Shown here piece after piece: positions 26,461 to 33,514 of a stretch of DNA of 33,514 nucleotides. Position 1 is the first letter of the stretch; the number at the start of each line of letters is the position of its first letter. The translations under genes and the position numbers were made by a program. The stretch covers positions 1 through 33,514 of the forward strand of contig SXOO01000083.1 of the NCBI GenBank assembly GCA_005776725.1, given 5' to 3'. The notes beneath the pieces are model-generated. The model saw nothing but the letters and a program-made list of their open reading frames with translations. It had not been told where the DNA came from and did no database searches. This DNA comes from Pseudomonadota bacterium. GTDB taxonomy: Bacteria; Myxococcota_A; UBA9042; GCA-2863065.

Positions 26461-27609
26461 CTAGAGCGGGGCACTCCCCTGCGCGCCCGGGAGCCCGAGC
26501 TCGCGCCGCAGCTCGTCGGTGTGTTCTCCAAGGGCCGGCGCCGGCCGCACTGCGGAGCGACCGACGGGCGTAAAGGCCTGGCGGACCGTGCCCTTCCCCT
26601 GCACCAGCGAGAAGAAGCGCTCTCTTGCCGTGTGCAGCGGGTGCCCGTCCAGCTCGTCGAGCTCGAGGACCGGCTCGACGCAGGCGTCCACCCCAGCCAG
26701 CCGCGCCACCCACTCGTCGCGCGTGCGCGTGGCGAACAGCGCCCGCAGCTCGGCCCGGATCTTCTCGGGATCGGCGTGAAGCCGGCCCTTCCAGTCCGGA
26801 CGCTCGCACGCGTCGCACAGCGCCACCCAGAACTTCGGCTCCAGCGGGGCCACGGCGAGGAACCTGCCGTCTGCCGCTTCGTAGACCGAGTACCCCGGGC
26901 GTTGTCCGTCCAGGAGACCGAGGCCGCGGGGAGTCTTCTGCCCGGCCAGGGCTGAAGGCAGCGACAGCGCGTTGAACGCCACCGCGGCGTCCGCCAAACA
27001 GACGTCGAGCGCGCGCCCGAGTCCGGTTGTGTGCCGCGCGACCAGCGCGCCAAGCACGGAGATCGCCCCGAACAAGGCCCCACCGATGTCGGCCACCTGA
27101 AAGCCGACGGGGGCGGGCGGCCCGCCGGGGAGCCCGCAGGTAGCCAAAGCGCCGCCCAACGCTGCGTAGTTGAGATCGTGACCCGCGCGGTGACTGTAGG
27201 GGCCGTCCTGCCCGTAGCCGCTCAGAGACAGGATGACGAGACGCGGGTTCTCCGCCGACAGCAGCTCCGGCGCGAGCCCGAGCCGGGCGAGCACTCCGGG
27301 ACGGAAAGACTCGACGAAGACGTCAGCCGTTCGCACGAGTGCCAGCAGGAGATCGCGACCCTCGGGGGTCTTGAGATCCACCGCCACCGAGCGTTTGCCC
27401 CGGTTCAGCGCGATGAACTGGACGGAGGTGCCCTCGTGCATCGGCGGAACCCAACGCACCCAGTCGCCGCCCTCGGGCGACTCCTCCTAGATGACGTCTG
27501 CTCCCATGTCGGCGAGGAGCAAGGTGAGATAGGGGCCCGGCAAGAGCCGGGACAGGTCGAGCACCCGGATGCCCGCCAGCGGGCCCGGAGGCACATCCGA
27601 GGCGCTCAT
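26461..27609 (-). pseudogene. CoA-transferase family III / alpha-methylacyl-CoA racemase-like gene with in-frame TAG
   Basis: Read through one stop, this is a complete family III enzyme of about 382 codons that would move CoA or racemise 2-methylacyl-CoA. The ATG at 27609 starts the normal N-terminus ([20 protein letters not shown], then LADMGADVI). Codon 41 is TAG (27487-27489) exactly where relatives usually have the Lys or Arg of ADVIKVE; the same frame continues as EESPEGGDWVRW. Downstream, the His in GHDLNY and the Asp in VADIGGA, equivalent to the catalytic pair of alpha-methylacyl-CoA racemase, are intact. The break could be a recent nonsense mutation, a sequencing or assembly error, or suppressed translation. 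An internal GTG (27459) could express a product lacking the first 50 residues. The gene starts three bases after the SCP2 gene. Confidence 0.85.
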
Positions 27610-27612
27610 GGC

Positions 27613-27951
27613 TCAGCGAGCCGCGTTGAAGACCTGCTCGAGGCGCAGCGCGAGGGTCATGTCGCCCTCGATCATGAGCTTGCCCATCATGAACAGCTGC
27701 TGGCTCATGATCGTGCCGTTGACGACGCCCACGAAGTCCTCGGCGGTCATCCCGACCTTGCAGTCCGAGCTGGCCGGAGCCGAGTCGGCGTACGTGAGGT
27801 TCTTGAGGTCGATGCAGAAGTCGCCCCCGCCATCGCCGGAGAGCGAGAAGTGATAGACGGCACCCAGCTCATTGAGGGAGGCGCGGGTGGCCGGGTCTTC
27901 GAACTTGGCGCTGAGGCTCGTAAAGAACTCGTTGGCATTGGCAAAGGCCAT
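27613..27951 (-). CDS. SCP2 sterol-binding domain protein
   Basis: This is a single SCP2-like lipid-binding domain of 112 residues, probably a cytoplasmic carrier for fatty acyl chains, sterols or acyl-CoA. Typical family parts are visible: an N-terminal amphipathic helix (FFTSLSAKF), the VYHFSLSGDGGGDFCIDL strands, the VGMTAEDFVGVVNG segment and the C-terminal LMIEGDMTLALRLEQVF. The ATG is chosen because AGGAG lies six to seven bases upstream; an in-frame TTG two codons earlier is unlikely. The stop is three bases before the ATG of the CoA-transferase/racemase gene, so the two form an operon and probably share an acyl-CoA role. The short protein contains no other domain. Its gene diverges from the phosphatidyltransferase gene. 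Confidence 0.9.
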   Translation of the reverse strand: MAFANANEFFTSLSAKFEDPATRASLNELGAVYHFSLSGDGGGDFCIDLKNLTYADSAPASSDCKVGMTAEDFVGVVNGTIMSQQLFMMGKLMIEGDMTLALRLEQVFNAAR

Positions 27952-28136
27952 GGGCAACTCCTGCTGGGTTCATCGAATGGCGCGCACCAAGGCCGGTCGC
28001 GCAGCCGCCGTGAACTACACTCGCCTCGGGACCTTGTAAAGCGCGCCCGAGCCCGCCCACCGCGGTGTCCCGCGTAGCGCCTGGCCGCCACGAGTGTTAG
28101 CGTCCAGTTGCGACCGTTCGTGCGCTCGAGGTCACG

Positions 28137-29063
28137 GTGAGGCCGCCCAACGCAGAAGCTCCATCGCGGCCAGACCCAGAGGCCGCCCGCCCCGAGGTCA
28201 TGAGGTCCCCTCCCAGCCCTGAGCTGGGCGTGGTGGACCTCGTGGCGGAGCTGCGAGCCGGTGCCCTCCCGGGCGCCGTGGCACGCCGCGCCCTGCAGCG
28301 TTTCCGCGCCCACATCAGCGCCCTCCCCTCGCGGGCGCGCAGCACCCGCCGCTGGGTCGTCGGCTCAGCCGCGGCGGGCATCGCGTTGCTCGGCTTCGCC
28401 GGAGCGCCCGTCGCGGCCTGGTGTGTCTTCGTGCCGTGGTTCACGTTGGTAGCGTGGGCCGTGTGGCTCCTCCAAGGCTACGTGAGGCGCCTCGACGGTC
28501 AGCCCTATCAGAGCTTCCTGCTGCCGAACGGTCTCACGTTCCTGAGGCTCTCGCTGGCTCCGCTCACGGCGTGGCCCGTGCTCACCTCACCCAGCCTCCC
28601 CAGCTGGGCGAGCCTGTCGTTCCTCGTGGGGATGGCATTGCTCGACCTCCTCGATGGGCAGATCGCGCGGAGAGCGGGCTCGGAGTCGCGCCTCGGCCGG
28701 ATGCTCGATCCCACTGCTGACATCGCCCTCACCGCCTTCCTCGCGGCGGGCCTCCACGCCTCGGGTCAGCTCGGCACCCTCGCCTACGCGGTCATCCTGC
28801 TCCGCTATCCCGGCACGGTCCTCTCAGGGCTCGCGGTGATCCTCTTCGTGGGTCCATACGACGTCGAGTCGACGAAGTTCGGCAAGGTGGCGGGCTTCAC
28901 CACGTCGGTGCTCCTGAGCCTGTTCGCCGCGGAGGCGGTGCTGGGGATGCAGCTCCTGCCCCGGGGCGCGCGCGAGCCGGTGGAGTGGGCGCTGGCGCTC
29001 CTCCTCACCGTGAACCTCGGCTACCTCGCCCGGCGAGCGCTGGCGCTGCGACAACCGGTCTGA
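28137..29063 (+). CDS. CDP-alcohol phosphatidyltransferase family membrane protein
   Basis: This integral membrane enzyme probably joins a CDP-activated alcohol (for example CDP-diacylglycerol) and an acceptor alcohol in phospholipid synthesis. The catalytic motif D-x2-D-G-x2-A-R-x8-G-x3-D-x3-D is perfect: D170, D173, G174, A177, R178, G187, D191 and D195. Several hydrophobic helices surround it. The N-terminal 70 residues are Pro/Arg-rich and probably cytosolic. The start is uncertain: the GTG at 28137 has GAGG about eight bases upstream, whereas an ATG at 28200 would give 287 residues but has poor ribosome-site spacing. The acceptor (glycerol phosphate, inositol, serine or other) cannot be told from the motif. 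The gene stands alone, convergent with hisA. Confidence 0.88.
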   Translation: MRPPNAEAPSRPDPEAARPEVMRSPPSPELGVVDLVAELRAGALPGAVARRALQRFRAHISALPSRARSTRRWVVGSAAAGIALLGFAGAPVAAWCVFVPWFTLVAWAVWLLQGYVRRLDGQPYQSFLLPNGLTFLRLSLAPLTAWPVLTSPSLPSWASLSFLVGMALLDLLDGQIARRAGSESRLGRMLDPTADIALTAFLAAGLHASGQLGTLAYAVILLRYPGTVLSGLAVILFVGPYDVESTKFGKVAGFTTSVLLSLFAAEAVLGMQLLPRGAREPVEWALALLLTVNLGYLARRALALRQPV

Positions 29064-29089
29064 GCGGTGGCCCCCCGGCCCCCTCGCCC

Positions 29090-29833
29090 CTACGCCCCCG
29101 CAACCGACGACGACTCTGCGAGCGCTGCCTCGAGGGGGATCACGCCACTCAGGATGGCGCGCCCCACCACAACGCCCGCGATCCCATCGGCGGAGCGCGC
29201 GCGGAGCCTTCGGAGGTCATCGAGCGAGCCGACGCCGCCGGAGGCGATGATCGGGAGACCCGACGCCCGCGCCAGCGCCGCCGTGCCCGCGACGTCCGGC
29301 CCCGCGCCAGTCCCGTCGCGGCTGATGTCCGTATAGAGCGCCGCGGCCACGCCGGCGTCCTTGAAGGCGCGCGCGAGCTCCAGCGGGCTCACCTCGGTGG
29401 CCTCGAGCCAACCCGACACCGCGACGCGCCCGTCTCGGGCGTCCACCCCCACCACGACACGCCCGGGCCACTGAGCGGCCGCAGCGTGGACCAACTCGGG
29501 GGAGCGCAGCGCCACCGTCCCGAGGATCACGCGATCCACGCCGGCGTCATCGAGGAGCGCCGCGAGGGCATCGAGCGTGCGGAGCCCACCGCCCGCCTGA
29601 ACCTTCAAGCCGGTGGCGGCGAGGCGAGCGATCAACGCCGCCTGAACGGGCTGCCCCACGCGCGCACCGTCGAGGTCCACCACGTGCAGCCGAGTGGCAC
29701 CCCGCGCGCGAAAGTGCGTGGCGAGAGCCACGGGATCGTCGTGATAGACGGTCTCTTGCGAGAAGTCCCCCTGGTGGAGGCGGACCACGCGACCTCCCAC
29801 GAGGTCGATGGCCGGGATCACCTCGAAGCTCAT
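29090..29833 (-). CDS. hisA: Phosphoribosylformimino-5-aminoimidazole carboxamide ribotide isomerase (HisA)
   Basis: HisA is the TIM-barrel isomerase of histidine synthesis that converts ProFAR to PRFAR in the cytoplasm. The 247-residue protein opens with VIPAIDLVGGRVVRL (5-19), with catalytic base Asp10, then GDFSQETVY, HVVDLDGARVG and VQAGGGLRT. GVDARDG (129-135) places the second catalytic residue, Asp131. TDISRDGTGAGPD (168-180) and the phosphate loop IIASGGVGS follow, all classical HisA blocks. The ATG overlaps the hisH stop (ATGA), so it is coupled to hisH, as in many his operons. hisF, hisIE and hisB are not nearby. It is the last gene of the asd-hisH-hisA run. The call is secure. Confidence 0.96.
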   Translation of the reverse strand: MSFEVIPAIDLVGGRVVRLHQGDFSQETVYHDDPVALATHFRARGATRLHVVDLDGARVGQPVQAALIARLAATGLKVQAGGGLRTLDALAALLDDAGVDRVILGTVALRSPELVHAAAAQWPGRVVVGVDARDGRVAVSGWLEATEVSPLELARAFKDAGVAAALYTDISRDGTGAGPDVAGTAALARASGLPIIASGGVGSLDDLRRLRARSADGIAGVVVGRAILSGVIPLEAALAESSSVAGA

Positions 29834-30432
29834 GCGCCCCCCTGCAGCCAGGTCTGGAGCAACGCGAGCCCGGCTCGGTGGCTCTTCTCGGGGTGGAACT
29901 GAACGGCGAACAACGCGTCCCGTCGGACGGCGGAGACGAACTCGACCCCCGCGTGCTCGGTGGTCCAGACATCGAGCCCCGGGGCGGGCAGCACCACGTA
30001 GCTGTGCACGAAGTAGAAGTGCTCGCCGTGAGGGATCGGGGGCGGGCCACTCACGGTGTTCCACCCCATGTGCGGGAGCTTTACGCCCGGCGCGCGCGGG
30101 AGCCGGGCCACCCTGCCCTGGAGCACGCCCAGGCCGCGGGTCTCCCGCTGCTCCTCGCCGCTCTCGAAGAGGAGCTGGAGGCCGAGGCAGATACCGAGAT
30201 ACGGTCGCTCGCTCTCGGTGTATCTCTGAATCGCGTCCGCGAGCCCGCCGCGGGTCAGGCGCTCCATCGCGTCGGGGAACGCGCCCTGACCGGGGACGAC
30301 CAACCGCTCGGCGTTGGCGACCCCCTGGGGGTCTGAGCTCACCACCACCTCGGCGCCCACCCGCTCGAGCGCCCGCACGACGCTCGCGAGGTTCCCAGCG
30401 CCGTGATCGACGACAGTGACCGCCCGACTCAA
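29830..30432 (-). CDS. hisH: Imidazole glycerol phosphate synthase glutamine amidotransferase subunit
   Basis: HisH releases ammonia from glutamine and passes it to HisF to form imidazole glycerol phosphate. The 200-residue protein has the N-terminal VVDHGAGNLASV, the oxyanion motif VVPGQGAFPDAM (45-56), the nucleophile segment YLGICLGLQLLFE (78-90) with Cys82, KLPHMGWN, and FAVQFHPEKSH with His180 and Glu182 completing the triad. The best start is a TTG that overlaps the asd stop (TTGA); no ATG or GTG lies close to the conserved N-terminus, and a much longer upstream frame inside asd is rejected. It is coupled to hisA by an ATGA overlap. The partner gene hisF is not in the window. Confidence 0.94.
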   Translation of the reverse strand: MSRAVTVVDHGAGNLASVVRALERVGAEVVVSSDPQGVANAERLVVPGQGAFPDAMERLTRGGLADAIQRYTESERPYLGICLGLQLLFESGEEQRETRGLGVLQGRVARLPRAPGVKLPHMGWNTVSGPPPIPHGEHFYFVHSYVVLPAPGLDVWTTEHAGVEFVSAVRRDALFAVQFHPEKSHRAGLALLQTWLQGGA

Positions 30433-31508
30433 CCGAAGAAGCCCTCGTGCGCCAGGTACTCGGCCGTGAGCAGCGCGCCGCCGGCCGCCCCGCGCACCGT
30501 GTTGTGCGACAGCCCGATGAACCGATAGTCGAATACCGCGTCCTCGCGAAGCCTGCCGACGGACACGCCGAGTCCCGCCCCGAGGTCGCGGTCGAGGCGC
30601 GTCTGGGGGCGCGCGTCCTCCTCGAAGACGGTGAGGAACGGGGTGGGCGCGCTGGGCAGGCCGAGCCGCTGGGGCAGCCCGTCCGCAGCGCGCCAACAGG
30701 CCAGGATCTCCTCACGGCTGGGGCGACGGTCGAACGCGACGAAGACGGCCGCGAGGTGGCCGTCGGAGACCGGGACGCGCACGCACTGGGCCGTGATGGT
30801 GGGCGACGTAGCGGCGACGATCCGTCCGTCGGAGACGCTCCCCCAGATCTTCAGGGGCTCGAGCTCGCTCTTCTCTTCCTCGCCCTTGATGAACGGGATC
30901 ACGTTGTCGACCATCTCGGGCCACGCCGCCAGGGTCTTCCCCGCCCCGCTCACCGCTTGGTAGGTGCACACGGCCACGCGGGCGAGCCCGAAGGAGCGCA
31001 GCGGATGCAGCGCGGGCACGTAGCTCTGGAGCGAGCAGTTGGGCTTCACCGTGATGAAGCCGCGCTGGGTGCCCAGGCGACGGCGCTGGGCAGCGATCAC
31101 GCCTGCGTGCTCCGGGTTGATCTCCGGGATGATCATGGGCACGTCCGGCGTGCCACGGTGTGCCGAGTTGTTGGAGACGACCGGGATCTCGGCGCGCGCG
31201 TAGGCCTCCTCGAGGCGGGCGGTCTCCTCCTTCGAGAGATCGACCGCGCAGAAGACCACGTCCACGAGCTGCGAGATCGTCGCCACGTCCGACGCATCCA
31301 GTACCCCCAGCGACGCAGCGCGCGCTGGAATCGGGCTCACGCTTGCCCAGCGCCCTTGAACGGCCTCCGCATAGCTCTTGCCGGCGGAGGACGCGCTGGC
31401 GGCGACCACCGTGAGGTCGAACCAAGGATGCTCCGCGAGGAGCCCCACGAAGCGCTGGCCCACCATACCGGTGGCGCCGAGGACGCCGACCTTCCAACGA
31501 CGCTGCAT
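30429..31508 (-). CDS. asd: Aspartate-semialdehyde dehydrogenase (archaeal/fungal-type)
   Basis: Asd reduces aspartyl phosphate to aspartate semialdehyde with NADPH, a branch-point for lysine, diaminopimelate, threonine and methionine synthesis. The 359-residue protein has the NADP motif GATGMVGQRF (11-20), AASASSAGK, SNNSAHR, catalytic Cys158 in KPNCSLQ, AVSGAGK and the substrate-binding His of SDGHLAAVF. Length and motif style match the group first known from archaea and fungi, also present in some bacteria, rather than the E. coli type. The ATG is supported by GGGAGGG about five bases upstream. The stop overlaps the hisH start. A lone asd-hisH-hisA operon mixes aspartate-family and histidine synthesis. 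No clear promoter could be fixed in the 111-base upstream gap. Confidence 0.95.
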   Translation of the reverse strand: MQRRWKVGVLGATGMVGQRFVGLLAEHPWFDLTVVAASASSAGKSYAEAVQGRWASVSPIPARAASLGVLDASDVATISQLVDVVFCAVDLSKEETARLEEAYARAEIPVVSNNSAHRGTPDVPMIIPEINPEHAGVIAAQRRRLGTQRGFITVKPNCSLQSYVPALHPLRSFGLARVAVCTYQAVSGAGKTLAAWPEMVDNVIPFIKGEEEKSELEPLKIWGSVSDGRIVAATSPTITAQCVRVPVSDGHLAAVFVAFDRRPSREEILACWRAADGLPQRLGLPSAPTPFLTVFEEDARPQTRLDRDLGAGLGVSVGRLREDAVFDYRFIGLSHNTVRGAAGGALLTAEYLAHEGFFG

Positions 31509-31619
31509 TCGTCCCTCCCAGGACCCGGGTGCGCGGGGGAGCCTAACGCACGGGTACCGGAGTAGCCAGCAAGGCCCCCCGCCGTCCGCGCCGTCGTGGC
31601 AACGCGGAGGCCGAGCGGA

Positions 31620-32102
31620 TCACTTCCCGACGGACACGCGCCAGACGGCGGTGGCCTTGGCCACGATCTCGCCGGACGCGTCGCGGAGGATGGCCTCGAC
31701 GTTCACGTCGTGCCGGCCGTTGTTCGTGGGGATGAGTGCGTCGCAGGTGGCCGTGATCGGTCCGCGCGCCTTCTTCAGGTACTCCATGGAGAGGCGGGTG
31801 ATGATCCCTCGGCCGACCCCGTCGATCGCGTAGAGCATCGCGAGGCCCGTAGAGACCTCACCGAGGTTCATGAGGGCGATGGCGTGCACGGAGCCAAGGT
31901 GGTTGCGGACGCGGCGCGAGTCGAACATCACCACTTCGGAGTGGCCGGCGTCGAGGCGCTTGACGTCGCAGTCGATGGTGCCCGTGTAGGGCGCCAGACG
32001 ACCAACGAGGCGGAAGAACACGCGAGTGCCACCCGGCACGTTCCGCAGGACGTTCCAGAGCTGAGAGATCGAGGGCCGATTGGCGAGCAGGCGGTCTAGC
32101 AT
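31620..32102 (-). CDS. DUF4442 / PaaI-like hotdog-fold protein, probable thioesterase
   Basis: This 160-residue protein looks like a single hotdog domain of the DUF4442 family, related to acyl-CoA thioesterases such as PaaI. Typical features are the central helix segment RNHLGSVHAIALMNLGEVSTGLAM, in which the HLG-SVHA part marks the active-site region, followed by the strands RLSMEYLKKARGPITA and EAILRDASGEIVAKATAVW. The expected role is hydrolysis of an acyl-CoA, or binding of its acyl part, in the cytoplasm; the substrate is unknown. The ATG gives the usual family length, but no Shine-Dalgarno is visible before it. The gene stands alone between asd and the divergent cystathionine-synthase-like gene. 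A link to the acyl-CoA genes near 27 kb is possible but not supported by gene order. Confidence 0.82.
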   Translation of the reverse strand: MLDRLLANRPSISQLWNVLRNVPGGTRVFFRLVGRLAPYTGTIDCDVKRLDAGHSEVVMFDSRRVRNHLGSVHAIALMNLGEVSTGLAMLYAIDGVGRGIITRLSMEYLKKARGPITATCDALIPTNNGRHDVNVEAILRDASGEIVAKATAVWRVSVGK

Positions 32103-32223
32103 GGCGCGTGAGTGTCACAGGCCGACTGCGGCGGCAACAACGAAGCGCACCTTCTGGGGCGTGACGCCGGCCCACTGCCCTGGTAAGAAGCCGCCGCCTG
32201 ACCACCACCCAAGGGGCCTCCTC

Positions 32224-33315
32224 ATGAAGTTCGACACCGCATGCGTTCGCGCGGGCATCACGCCCGACCCCACGACCGGCGCGATCGTGCCGCCCATCTA
32301 TCAGACGGCCACGTACGTCCTCGAAGAGGTCGGCGTCACGAAGGGCTTCGACTACACGCGGTCCTCGAACCCCACGCGCCAGACCCTCGAGGCGGCGCTG
32401 GCCGGCGTGGAGGGCGCCCGCCACGGCGCCACCTTCGCCTCGGGGATGGCGGCGGTCGACGCGGTCCTCCGCACCTTCGACGCGGGCACGCACGTGATCT
32501 GCTCAGACGACGTCTACGGCGGCGTCTCACGCCTCTTCAACACGGTGCTCGCCCGCCACGGCTTCGAGTTCACCTACGTCGACACGAGCTATCCGGAGCG
32601 CGTGGCGGCGGCGGTCCGCCCGAACACCCGGCTCATCTGGATGGAGACGCCCACGAACCCGCTGCTCAAGGTCGCCGACGTGGCCGCGATCTCCGCGATC
32701 GGCAAGGCACACGGGATCCTCGTGGCCGTAGACTCCACGTTCTGCACGCCGGCGATCCTGCGCCCGCTCGAGCAGGGCGCGGACCTCGCCATGCACTCCA
32801 CCACCAAGTACCTCTCGGGCCACAACCAGATCATCGGCGGCGTGGTGCTCACCAACGACGACGACTGGTACCAGAAGCTGCGTTACCAGCAGAAGGCGCT
32901 GGGCGCGATCCCCAGCCCCTTCGACTCGTGGCTCGTGATGATGGGCCTCAAGACCCTGCACCTCCGCATGGCTCGCCACTCGGCCAGCGGGCTCCTGGTA
33001 GCCCGCTGGTTGGCTGCGCACCCGAAGGTGGAGAAGGTGAACTACCCCGGCCTCGAGAGCCACCCGTTCCACGACGTGGCCCGGAGGACCATGAACGGCT
33101 ACTCGGGCATGATCTCGTTCGAGCTCCGCGGAGGCCTCGAGGCCGGCCGGACCCTCATGAACTCGGTCCAGCTCTGCGCGCTGGCCGAGAGCCTCGGCGC
33201 CGTCGAGACCATGATCACCCACCCGGCCACCATGACGCACGCCGCCGTGCCGCGTGCTGATCGACTGGCGCGAGGCCTCACCGACGGCCTGGTCCGCCTC
33301 AGCGTCGGCATCTAG
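32224..33315 (+). CDS. Cystathionine gamma-synthase/lyase family PLP enzyme, cut short by in-frame TAG
   Basis: This is a trans-sulfuration enzyme of the Cys/Met metabolism PLP family; it could be a cystathionine gamma-synthase, gamma-lyase or beta-lyase. It has PIYQTATYV, YTRSSNPTRQTLE (44-56) with the phosphate-binding Tyr/Arg of the neighbouring subunit, ASGMAAVDA, ETPTNPLLK, Asp170 for the pyridine nitrogen and MHSTTKYLSGH (190-200) with Schiff-base Lys195. The ATG has AAGGGG about nine bases upstream. The frame ends at TAG (33313-33315) after RLSVGI, giving 363 residues, but the same frame continues for 17 more codons, DPDDILADLEKAF and a few residues, to TGA at 33367-33369. Relatives have Glu here (GIED...). 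The natural product would have about 381 residues. The truncated enzyme lacks its last helix, and its activity is uncertain. Confidence 0.9.
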   Translation: MKFDTACVRAGITPDPTTGAIVPPIYQTATYVLEEVGVTKGFDYTRSSNPTRQTLEAALAGVEGARHGATFASGMAAVDAVLRTFDAGTHVICSDDVYGGVSRLFNTVLARHGFEFTYVDTSYPERVAAAVRPNTRLIWMETPTNPLLKVADVAAISAIGKAHGILVAVDSTFCTPAILRPLEQGADLAMHSTTKYLSGHNQIIGGVVLTNDDDWYQKLRYQQKALGAIPSPFDSWLVMMGLKTLHLRMARHSASGLLVARWLAAHPKVEKVNYPGLESHPFHDVARRTMNGYSGMISFELRGGLEAGRTLMNSVQLCALAESLGAVETMITHPATMTHAAVPRADRLARGLTDGLVRLSVGI

Positions 33316-33368
33316 GATCCCGACGACATCCTCGCCGACCTCGAGAAGGCGTTCACGCGCGTCCCCTG

Positions 33369-33393
33369 AGGCGCGAACGCGAGGCCTTTTTTT
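33369..33393 (+). terminator. Probable rho-independent terminator after the cystathionine-synthase-like gene
   Basis: AGGC pairs with GCCT around an inner GC/GC pair, with a three-base bulge, and is followed by seven T residues (33387-33393). It begins within the TGA that would end the full-length gene, not at the premature TAG, which supports the TGA as the ancestral stop. The stem is short, so efficiency is uncertain. Confidence 0.55.
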
Positions 33394-33397
33394 CCGC

Positions 33398-33426
33398 TTG
33401 ACTGGCCGTCGGGTGCCCCCTAAATT
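33398..33426 (+). promoter_or_regulatory. Strong sigma-70-type promoter of the tRNA-Gly gene
   Basis: TTGACT (33398-33403) and TAAATT (33421-33426) are separated by exactly 17 bases, a near-consensus pair in GC-rich sequence. The predicted start lies about 25 bases before the tRNA 5' end, leaving a short leader for RNase P to remove. It directly follows a terminator, so the tRNA is transcribed on its own. Confidence 0.75.
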
Positions 33427-33459
33427 GCGCCTCGCTTCGGCGGGGTACCGTCGGCGCTT

Positions 33460-33514
33460 GCGGGAATAACTCAGTGGTAGAGTGCGACCTTGCCAAGGTC
33501 GACGTCGCGAGTTC
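33460..33514 (+). tRNA. tRNA-Gly (anticodon GCC), 3' end beyond the window
   Basis: The 5' acceptor strand GCGGGAA is followed by a D arm containing ACTCAGTGGTAGAGT. The anticodon stem CGACC/GGTCG encloses the loop TTGCCAA with anticodon GCC (33492-33494), which reads GGC and GGT codons. The variable loop and the start of the T arm (GCGAG, TTC) are present. About 20 bases of the T arm and acceptor 3' strand are missing. Confidence 0.96.

Noticed and set aside
27487..33315. Genome-wide reassignment of TAG to an amino acid
   Set aside because: At least five other genes here end at TAG in positions that fit their family lengths or lack any conserved continuation.

Overview
The window is a high-GC bacterial chromosome segment, most likely from an uncultured or little-studied member of the Myxococcota (delta-proteobacterial lineage). 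The inference rests on the GC-rich coding, several large secreted lipoproteins with CARDB, PPC and Cys/Asp-rich repeats, a eukaryote-like Ser/Thr kinase with a C-terminal PEGA domain, and an outer-membrane cell plan. No rRNA, CRISPR array, insertion sequence or phage integrase was seen. Coding density is high. The only gene-free stretch longer than 300 bases is 20550-20988.

Left part (1-10.8 kb): the end of uvrA, then a 1703-residue CARDB/PPC lipoprotein on the minus strand, diverging from a tRNA nucleotidyltransferase gene (cca-like). A tightly overlapping minus-strand operon follows: WbpP-like sugar epimerase, yicC, gmk, gltX. It has a plausible sigma-70 promoter upstream.

Middle part (10.9-20.5 kb): a plus-strand group with a decapeptide-repeat, tail-fibre-like protein, a WecA-type polyprenyl-phosphate sugar-phosphate transferase with an extra C-terminal domain, and a nucleotidyltransferase-fold protein; this looks like cell-surface polysaccharide work. 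After a small MORN-like lipoprotein comes a compact four-gene minus-strand operon: a lipoprotein with a strict (Asp-x-x)41 stalk, an outer-membrane beta-barrel, a creatininase-family amidohydrolase and a fold-type III PLP enzyme of the amino acid deaminase/aldolase family.

Right part (21-33.5 kb): a lipoprotein gene, then a PEGA-domain Ser/Thr kinase translationally coupled to a TonB-dependent receptor whose periplasmic N-terminus carries TPR and three PEGA domains. This is the best candidate for an undescribed trans-envelope signalling or uptake system. Next come an SCP2 protein and a CoA-transferase/alpha-methylacyl-CoA racemase gene broken by an in-frame TAG, a CDP-alcohol phosphatidyltransferase, a coupled asd-hisH-hisA operon, a DUF4442 hotdog protein and a cystathionine gamma-synthase-family gene whose conserved C-terminus is cut by a second in-frame TAG. 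The window ends in a tRNA-Gly(GCC) gene preceded by a terminator and a near-consensus promoter.

All functional calls come from reading motifs and remembered family features. No database search was run.
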